The notes beneath the pieces were generated by a model, which saw only the letters and a program-made list of their open reading frames with translations, did no database searches and was not told the origin of the DNA. A stretch of DNA of 16,511 bases from JBDRKE01 sp043814315. GTDB lineage: Bacteria > Omnitrophota > Gorgyraeia > Gygaellales > Profunditerraquicolaceae. The DNA lies in NCBI GenBank assembly GCA_043814315.1, contig JBDRKE010000037.1, positions 1 through 16,511 on the forward strand, given 5' to 3'. Positions 11,590 to 16,511 of this stretch are shown in pieces. The position numbers and the translations under genes were made by a program. The stretch's first letter is position 1. Every line of letters begins with the position of its first letter.

Positions 11590-12897
11590 ATGGAAAACCA
11601 AGAATTTACAAAAGCAAAGAAACCCATTGATTATTTCAAGATTTTCTTTCGTAGAAAATGGCTGCTCATTGTGCCGATTTATGTGGGCTTGGTTTTGGGC
11701 GTTTTAGCCGGGTTTATCCTGCCGCCCGAATACCAATCGCGCAGCGTCATCATGGTAGAGGAAGAGAAGATCATAAACCCTTTGATCCAGAACTTGGCTG
11801 TTTCAACCACCGCTGCGCAGCGCATGCAAGGCATCAAGGAGATTTTGCTTGGCTGGAATAGCCTTGTAGAATTATCAAAGAAACTGAATCTTGTAAAGAA
11901 TAGTAACGACCAACAAGAACTTGAGCAAATTGTATCCGAGTTAAGGAGAAATATTGACGTAGGTATGCGCCAGTCAAACGTGATTACAATTACTTACACG
12001 GATAAGAATGCGTATCAGGTACAGTTAGTGGCAAAGACTTTGACGGAAATACTTATGGAGAGGAATCTGGCGGCTCAGACCAAAGAAACTGACGTGGCCA
12101 TAAATTTCATTAACGAGCAGCTTGGCGTATATAAAAGGAAGATAAAAGAATCTGAGATCGCTCAAATGCAAGATGAGCTTAAGAATCTGTTCATAGATTC
12201 AACTGAACAGCACCCTATGGTCAGGGAATTAAGGCATAAGATTTCAATTGCCCAGAAAGAGCTGGAATCAGGAGAATATGAGGTTAAGGGTTCCGATAAG
12301 CCTATAGCCGAAGCCACCCGTCAGGCATTACAGAAAGAGTTGGATAATATTATTAACAAGGAGACAAAGGCTTATTCTGCGGCAGCTGGTTTATCCGGCG
12401 AAACAGGCCGGGATGCTGACTCTTCAATGTATAAACTCATTTTAATGGATAAAATCGGTAAAACTGTCGGCCGGGATATGAATGTTAATGAAAACATTTA
12501 CAATATGCTCCTTCAGAAATTGGAGACGGCTAAGATTACCCAGCGCTTGGAAGCTTCCAAACAAGGCACGCGGTACACGATTATAGAGTCGCCCCGCATG
12601 CCATTAAGCCCGCAGAAGCCTGATAAATTTAAATTGATATTCTTAGGGATAGTCTTGGGCGGCTTCATCGGCACAGGCCTTGTTTTTATCAAGGAGTTTA
12701 TGGTGCACTCGTTTTTGGATATAGAAGATGCTAAGCAAAGCCTTGCGTTGCCTGTTTTAGGAGGTATTTCAAGAATTACAACCCCGGAAGAAATCGTCCG
12801 GGAAAAAGCAAGGCAAAATTATTGGATTATGTTCACTCTGGTGTCGTCCATTATTCTTATTGTTACAACGATTTCCGTCTCTTTGCTCATAAAATAA
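11590..12897 (+). CDS. Wzz/GumC-type polysaccharide co-polymerase (chain-length determinant)
   Basis: A 435-residue inner-membrane protein that sets chain length and links the polymerase to the BY-kinase. TM1 is about 24-45 (LLIVPIYVGLVLGVLAGFI), followed by PPEYQSRSVIMVEEE, the Wzz N-domain. The periplasmic part is coiled-coil rich (about 170-320), and the proline-rich MPLSPQKPDKF precedes TM2 (about 347-367). Oddly, there is a third membrane segment at the very C-terminus (411-435, YWIMFTLVSSIILIVTTISV), also seen in exosortase-associated Wzz proteins. No kinase domain is fused; a separate BY-kinase follows at 14027. SD AGAGGAG lies 3 nt before ATG. Confidence 0.9.
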   Translation: MENQEFTKAKKPIDYFKIFFRRKWLLIVPIYVGLVLGVLAGFILPPEYQSRSVIMVEEEKIINPLIQNLAVSTTAAQRMQGIKEILLGWNSLVELSKKLNLVKNSNDQQELEQIVSELRRNIDVGMRQSNVITITYTDKNAYQVQLVAKTLTEILMERNLAAQTKETDVAINFINEQLGVYKRKIKESEIAQMQDELKNLFIDSTEQHPMVRELRHKISIAQKELESGEYEVKGSDKPIAEATRQALQKELDNIINKETKAYSAAAGLSGETGRDADSSMYKLILMDKIGKTVGRDMNVNENIYNMLLQKLETAKITQRLEASKQGTRYTIIESPRMPLSPQKPDKFKLIFLGIVLGGFIGTGLVFIKEFMVHSFLDIEDAKQSLALPVLGGISRITTPEEIVREKARQNYWIMFTLVSSIILIVTTISVSLLIK

Positions 12898-12899
12898 AT

Positions 12900-13937
12900 A
12901 TGTACGAAAAATTTTACGCATTTAGCGAAAAACCCTTTAACACAACTCCTGACTCAAGGTTCTTTTTTCCAAGCACTAAGCATCAGGAGGCATTGAACAG
13001 CCTGATTTATGCCATCAACGAAAGAAAAGGTTTTGTGGTTATAACCGGTGAAATCGGCGCAGGCAAGACTACCGTCTGCCGGACTTTGCTTAATAAACTG
13101 GATATCAATACGCGCGTGGCGACTATAACTAACACGCACCTCACATGTAAAGAACTAATCGCCGAGATACTGGAGGAATTTCAGGTTAACTATGCGCCGG
13201 GAACCAAACAAAAATTATTATCGCAATTAAATGCATTTCTCATCAAACAGCTGGCCGCAGGGATAAACGTTATTCTCATCATTGATGAAGCGCAGAACTT
13301 ATCTACCAAGGTCTTGGAAGAGGTAAGGATGCTTTCAAATTTGGAAACAGAAAAGGAAAAATTGATCCAGATTATACTGGTCGGCCAGCCGCAGCTGAAA
13401 GAGAAGTTAAAAAATATACGCCTTGAGCAATTCAAGCAGCGGGTGGCGGTTTTTTATCATCTCTCCAGCCTCAACCGTCAGGAAACTCAAAACTACATCT
13501 CTCACAGGCTTAAGTTAGTCAGCGCCAACGGCACTTATGATTTATTCAATTCCGAGGCTATAGATTTAGTTCATCAACATTCCAACGGTATTCCCCGGGT
13601 CATTAATCTCATCTGTGACAGCGCCTTGCTTTCCGGCTATATTTACGATGTAAAGAAAATAACGGAGAAAATCATTGACGAAGTCATTAAAGAAAAAGAT
13701 TTGGGCACCTCACCCGATGATGCCACGCAATACGCAATACGACATACGCAATACGACACACGCAATACGCAATACGACATACGCAATACGACACACGCAA
13801 TTTACTGTTGCCCCAAATGTAAAAAATACTCAACCTGCGAAATAAAGTGGGAGAGGGGCATCAAAGGCGAAGAGCAGATTTGTTGCTCCAAATGCCAGGA
13901 ATTCAAGCATTGCCAGACTAACGCTAAGAAAAAGTAA
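12900..13937 (+). CDS. ExeA/XrtA-locus-type AAA ATPase with repeat-encoded linker and Cys-rich tail
   Basis: A 345-residue ATPase. It begins MYEKFYAFSEKPFNTTPDSRFFFPS, the signature of GspA/ExeA-type and PEP-CTERM-locus (XrtA) ATPases. Walker A is GEIGAGKTT (50-58) and Walker B VILIIDEAQNL with D129-E130; the sensor/lid part ends near 274. Residues 276-301 are encoded by a heptamer array, and 303-345 form a tail with nine cysteines (CCPKC, TC, CCSKC, HC) that could bind one or two zincs. The start lies 2 nt after the Wzz stop without an SD, indicating re-initiation; an upstream in-frame start at 12822 would only read the Wzz C-terminus in another frame. It probably energises or regulates polymer export. 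Confidence 0.88.
   Translation: MYEKFYAFSEKPFNTTPDSRFFFPSTKHQEALNSLIYAINERKGFVVITGEIGAGKTTVCRTLLNKLDINTRVATITNTHLTCKELIAEILEEFQVNYAPGTKQKLLSQLNAFLIKQLAAGINVILIIDEAQNLSTKVLEEVRMLSNLETEKEKLIQIILVGQPQLKEKLKNIRLEQFKQRVAVFYHLSSLNRQETQNYISHRLKLVSANGTYDLFNSEAIDLVHQHSNGIPRVINLICDSALLSGYIYDVKKITEKIIDEVIKEKDLGTSPDDATQYAIRHTQYDTRNTQYDIRNTTHAIYCCPKCKKYSTCEIKWERGIKGEEQICCSKCQEFKHCQTNAKKK
13724..13800 (+). repeat. TACGNNN heptamer array 3, inside the AAA ATPase gene
   Basis: Eleven phased heptamers (77 bases). With a = CACGCAA, b = TACGCAA and c = TACGACA the order is a b c b c a b c b c a, so a 35-base higher-order unit is duplicated. It is read in frame as TQYAIRHTQYDTRNTQYD and so on. The flanks are the end of the ATPase domain and the Cys-rich tail. 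Confidence 0.93.
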
Positions 13938-13947
13938 TTAAACCGCG

Positions 13948-14010
13948 TACGCAATACGCTGTACGCAATACGCTGTACGCAATACGCAATACGCGATACG
14001 CAATACGAAA
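13948..14010 (+). repeat. TACGNNN heptamer array 4
   Basis: Nine phased heptamers in 63 bases, TACGCAA alternating with TACGCTG, then TACGCGA, TACGCAA and TACGAAA. It starts 10 bases after the AAA ATPase stop and runs into the AAAAGGAG ribosome-binding site of the kinase gene. Confidence 0.92.
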
Positions 14011-14026
14011 AAAAGGAGCTATAAAC

Positions 14027-14815
14027 ATGGGAAAGATTACCGACGCACTCAAAAAAGCAGCACAGGAAAAAATGGAACGATTAGAAAAATTAGACAGGCA
14101 GGATGAGGTCAAATACGAATTTGTTGCTAAAAAGGTTCTGGATTCTAAGGTTGACCCGAGAATCGTATCCTTCCATGACCCAAAATCAACCGTTGCGGAG
14201 CAATACAGGTCCCTGCGCACCAATATCCAGGCCTTAAGCGCAAAGAATCCTGTTAAAGCGCTGACAATCACAAGCTCAGTCCATAACGAAGGCAAAACCA
14301 TCACCGCCATAAATTTGGCCATATCCATGGCGCGAGATTTAAACAAGAAATCCATCCTTTTGGCTGACGGTGATTTGCGCCGCGCCACCTTAAGCAAATA
14401 TCTTGGCCTGAAAACGCAAGTCGGCTTAGCAGATTTGATACAAAACGGCGCTGATGTCAACGACGCCCTTATTAACATAGGCATAGAAAATCTTACCATT
14501 CTTACTGCCGGAAAAATCCCCCACAATCCGGCTGAGCTCCTGGGGTCGCAAACTTTTAAAAACCTCATGAACCTGTTTAAGAAAAAATATGACTACATCA
14601 TCTTTGATTCACCTCCGGTTATCTCTGTAACGGATGCGGGCCTCTTGGGCGCTGAGACAGATGGCGCGATAATGGTCATCAAGGCAAATCACACGCAAAA
14701 GGGAATAGTTGAGCATGCGGATGATTTACTTAAAAAAGCGCACGTCAAGCTATTAGGTTATATCCTGACCAATATCCAGTATCATATCCCTGCGTACATC
14801 TATCGTTATCTCTAA
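14027..14815 (+). CDS. BY-kinase-type tyrosine autokinase (CpsD/CapB/Wzc-C family)
   Basis: A 262-residue cytoplasmic P-loop kinase partner of Wzz. MGKITDALKKA at the start is typical of XrtA-associated autokinases, followed by the conserved VAEQYRSLRTNI (61-72). Walker A is SSVHNEGKT, ending E88-G89-K90-T91; the usual SxxPGEGKS has HN in place of PG. Walker A' is LLADGDLRR (D114, D116) and Walker B DYIIFDSPP (D194). The C-terminal tyrosine cluster is short: Y252, Y257, Y259, Y261. Autophosphorylation there would tune polymerisation through the Wzz protein. SD AAAAGGAG lies 8 nt before ATG. The stop overlaps the glmM start (TAATG). Confidence 0.9.
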   Translation: MGKITDALKKAAQEKMERLEKLDRQDEVKYEFVAKKVLDSKVDPRIVSFHDPKSTVAEQYRSLRTNIQALSAKNPVKALTITSSVHNEGKTITAINLAISMARDLNKKSILLADGDLRRATLSKYLGLKTQVGLADLIQNGADVNDALINIGIENLTILTAGKIPHNPAELLGSQTFKNLMNLFKKKYDYIIFDSPPVISVTDAGLLGAETDGAIMVIKANHTQKGIVEHADDLLKKAHVKLLGYILTNIQYHIPAYIYRYL

Positions 14816-16206
14816 TGGCCAAAACCCCGATATCGAAAGACAAGCTCTTCGGAACAGACGGCATAAGAGGCACCCCCGGCGTTTACCCCCTGACCGACGG
14901 TATGCTCTTTAAGATCGGCAGTGGCATCGGGCATTATGTTTCATCAATTTCGCCAACCCGAAGAACAAAGAAACTAAAAGTCCTCATCGGAAAAGATACG
15001 CGTTTAAGCGGCGAACAGCTGGAATCTATCCTGGCGGACTCATTAAAAGAGCAGGGGATTGATGTTTCACTCGTAGGCATCATCACCACACCCGGCTTAT
15101 CATTCTTGACCGCAGATTTAAAAGCAGATGTCGGCATCATGATTTCAGCTTCTCATAATAAAGCCACAGATAACGGCATAAAATTTTTTAATGCCAAGGG
15201 TTTTAAATTTTCTCCTGAAGAGGAAAACCAGATAGAAGACATCATCTTTAACACTTTGATGCGCGATGTGGATAAAGAAAATCTGCTCGGTTTAGGAAAA
15301 ATCACAAAAACCAGAAATGCCCAGCCCAAGTATGTAAAATTTTTGGCTTCCACTTTAGAAGGGTCAGATCTATCGGGCCTGCGCATAGCCCTGGATTGTG
15401 CTTTTGGAGCGGCCTGTCCCTTTGGCAAAAAGCTATTCCAGGATTTAGGCGCCGAAGTCCATTCTATCCACGATACGCCTCATGGGCATAATATCAATGT
15501 AGGAGGGGCAATAAACCCTGACTTTCTTAAGGCTTTAGTATTAAAAGAGAAGGCTGATATAGGAATAGCTGTTGACGGAGACGGAGACAGGGGGATACTG
15601 GTAGATGAAAAGGGCAATATCCTGGACGGAGATTTTACCATAGCCATTATGGCCAAATACCTGCTTGAAAAGAACAGATTGCCTAAAAATACGCTTGTCA
15701 CGACCGTGATGTGCAACTACGGCTTAAGGGCCTTTTTGCAGGAAATAGGGGCAGAAATACACCTGACAGATGTAGGAGATAAGCATGTCCTGGAAGCGCT
15801 CTTGAAAAACAATCTTAATTTAGGGGGAGAACAGTCCGGGCATATCATATTTTTGGATTACCTTTCTACGCCGGATGGCTTACTTACAGCTTTGCAAGTG
15901 CTAAAAGTCATGAAAGACACGGATTGTTCTTTAAGCGAACTTTCCAAATGCATCACCAAATATCCCCAGATATTAGTCAACATAAAGGTAAAAGAAAAGG
16001 TTCCTTTTGAAAAAATGCCATCCGTAACCAAAAAACTGCAACAGGGCAATGAACAGCTCAAGGATAAAGGAAGGATTCTCTTGAGGTATTCCGGCACAGA
16101 AGACTTAGCCCGCGTCATGGTAGAAGGCAAAGATAAGAACGCCATTCACCGCATCGCTCATTCCATTGCCAGAGAAATAAGGCAGGAAATAGGAATCGAT
16201 GAATAA
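14815..16206 (+). CDS. glmM: Phosphoglucosamine mutase (GlmM-type alpha-D-phosphohexomutase)
   Basis: A 463-residue phosphohexomutase converting glucosamine-6-phosphate to glucosamine-1-phosphate on the way to UDP-GlcNAc. All four family sites are visible: LFGTDGIRG at the N-terminus, the phosphoserine loop ISASHN with S113, the magnesium site DGDGDR (254-259), the sugar-binding GGEQSGH, and the phosphate-binding RYSGTED near the C-terminus. GTDGIRG and GGEQSGH favour GlmM over phosphomannomutase, though substrate choice is not certain. It shares one base with the kinase stop (TAATG) and has no separate SD, so translation is coupled. Being in the EPS operon, it may be a dedicated second copy supplying amino-sugar precursors. 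It is slightly longer than usual (about 445). Confidence 0.9.
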   Translation: MAKTPISKDKLFGTDGIRGTPGVYPLTDGMLFKIGSGIGHYVSSISPTRRTKKLKVLIGKDTRLSGEQLESILADSLKEQGIDVSLVGIITTPGLSFLTADLKADVGIMISASHNKATDNGIKFFNAKGFKFSPEEENQIEDIIFNTLMRDVDKENLLGLGKITKTRNAQPKYVKFLASTLEGSDLSGLRIALDCAFGAACPFGKKLFQDLGAEVHSIHDTPHGHNINVGGAINPDFLKALVLKEKADIGIAVDGDGDRGILVDEKGNILDGDFTIAIMAKYLLEKNRLPKNTLVTTVMCNYGLRAFLQEIGAEIHLTDVGDKHVLEALLKNNLNLGGEQSGHIIFLDYLSTPDGLLTALQVLKVMKDTDCSLSELSKCITKYPQILVNIKVKEKVPFEKMPSVTKKLQQGNEQLKDKGRILLRYSGTEDLARVMVEGKDKNAIHRIAHSIAREIRQEIGIDE

Positions 16207-16219
16207 TTGCATTTCGTAC

Positions 16220-16254
16220 TACGCAGTACGCTGTACGCAGTACGCAATACGAGG
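16220..16254 (+). repeat. TACGNNN heptamer array 5
   Basis: Five phased heptamers: TACGCAG, TACGCTG, TACGCAG, TACGCAA and TACGAGG. The last unit supplies the GAGG that probably serves as the ribosome-binding site of the epimerase gene (ATG 16264). Confidence 0.88.
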
Positions 16255-16263
16255 AACTACCTA

Positions 16264-16511
16264 ATGAGATACCTAGTCACCGGCGGCGCCGGCTTTATCG
16301 GTTCGCATATAGTAGAACGGCTTTTAAAAGACGGTCACTTCGTCAGGGTTCTTGATAATTTCTCCACCGGCAAGCGCGAGAATTTATCCTCTACGCAATA
16401 CGACATACGCAATACGCAATACGAACTAACAGAAGGCGACATTAGAAACAAATCCACCTGTCTAACAGCCTGCGACAACATCGACTACGTCCTTCACCAA
16501 GCCGCCTTGCG
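16264..16511 (+). CDS. NAD-dependent sugar epimerase/dehydratase (extended SDR), 3' end cut by window
   Basis: The first 82 residues of an extended short-chain dehydrogenase acting on nucleotide sugars, such as a UDP-hexose 4-epimerase. The Rossmann motif is VTGGAGFIGSHI (5-16, GxxGxxG). The acidic residue after strand 2 is D31 in VLDNFSTGKREN, which selects NAD. EGDIRN (57-62) is the next conserved block, and YVLHQAAL the start of the following strand. Between GKRENL and EGDIRN lies STQYDIRNTQYE (43-54), encoded by a heptamer array, where relatives have a variable loop. GAGG, part of the preceding array, lies about 9 nt before ATG. It supplies precursors to the EPS operon. Confidence 0.9.
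   Translation, partial: MRYLVTGGAGFIGSHIVERLLKDGHFVRVLDNFSTGKRENLSSTQYDIRNTQYELTEGDIRNKSTCLTACDNIDYVLHQAAL
16392..16426 (+). repeat. TACGNNN heptamer array 6, inside the epimerase gene
   Basis: Five phased heptamers: TACGCAA, TACGACA, TACGCAA, TACGCAA and TACGAAC. It is translated as TQYDIRNTQYE, in the same frame relative to the heptamer as array 3. Confidence 0.9.

Noticed and set aside
12822..12899. N-terminal extension of the AAA ATPase
   Set aside because: It overlaps the Wzz C-terminal membrane segment in another frame; the MYEKFYAF start matches the family.
13924..14568. A 214-residue minus-strand open frame
   Set aside because: It lies antisense to the BY-kinase and is lengthened by the TACGNNN array, which has no stop codons on either strand (RIAYRVLRIAY-like translation).

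Overview
The window looks like a chromosome fragment of an uncultivated Gram-negative bacterium, most plausibly Candidatus Omnitrophota (OP3) or a relative. This is inference from the outer-membrane barrel protein, the Wza/Wzz/tyrosine-kinase polysaccharide export genes, the overall protein flavour and the short tandem repeats at gene junctions. There is no rRNA or marker gene that fixes the taxonomy, and no rRNA or tRNA gene was seen.

Layout. (1) Bases 1-1748: the 3' part of a REP-associated tyrosine (HUH/Y1) transposase, a convergent AbrB-type antitoxin and RelE/ParE-like toxin pair, and a gene-free stretch holding three further copies of the transposase gene's 3' end, two forward and one diverged and inverted. 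Each forward copy folds into a REP-like hairpin. (2) 1749-3791: two class I methyltransferases, then a Phd/YefM-RelE toxin-antitoxin pair with a 26-bp perfect palindrome over its promoter. (3) 3792-5533: a barrel porin with an unusual nested inverted repeat upstream and a strong terminator. (4) 5547-9974: a GH57 glucan-active enzyme, a membrane-anchored protein with a probable sugar-binding domain, a Soj/ParA-type ATPase fused to an AMPK-beta-like glycogen-binding domain, a lysine-tailed EF-Tu-domain-2-like protein, and two overlapping tiny Cys-rich genes. (5) 9975-10572: a gene-free stretch with a repeat array, a near-consensus sigma-54 promoter and a roughly 300-nt hairpin-rich leader containing an 81-bp perfect direct repeat. 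(6) 10573-16511: an exopolysaccharide operon reading HTH regulator, Wza-like export protein, Wzz-like co-polymerase, XrtA-locus-type AAA ATPase, BY-kinase, GlmM-type phosphohexomutase and the start of a nucleotide-sugar epimerase.

Two things stand out. First, a degenerate heptanucleotide repeat (TACGNNN, mostly TACGCAA, TACGCTG or TACGACA) occurs in six arrays between 9.5 and 16.5 kb, always in the same orientation. Four arrays lie between genes and abut ribosome-binding sites or gene ends. Two lie inside genes (the AAA ATPase and the epimerase) and are translated in the same frame, giving the same TQYDIRNTQY-like peptide. The common units contain no stop codon in any of six frames. Other unrelated heptamers (GGGATTT, GTAGTTT) sit at other junctions. 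Second, the ParA-glycogen-binding fusion next to GH57 and a membrane-anchored probable carbohydrate binder suggests, as a hypothesis only, a system that positions or partitions intracellular glucan granules.

How the genes may work together: region 6 is a sugar-polymer export machine. GlmM and the epimerase supply precursors, Wzz and the BY-kinase control chain length and polymerisation, and Wza forms the outer-membrane exit. The sigma-54 promoter fits known exosortase/EPS loci, although no exosortase lies in the window.
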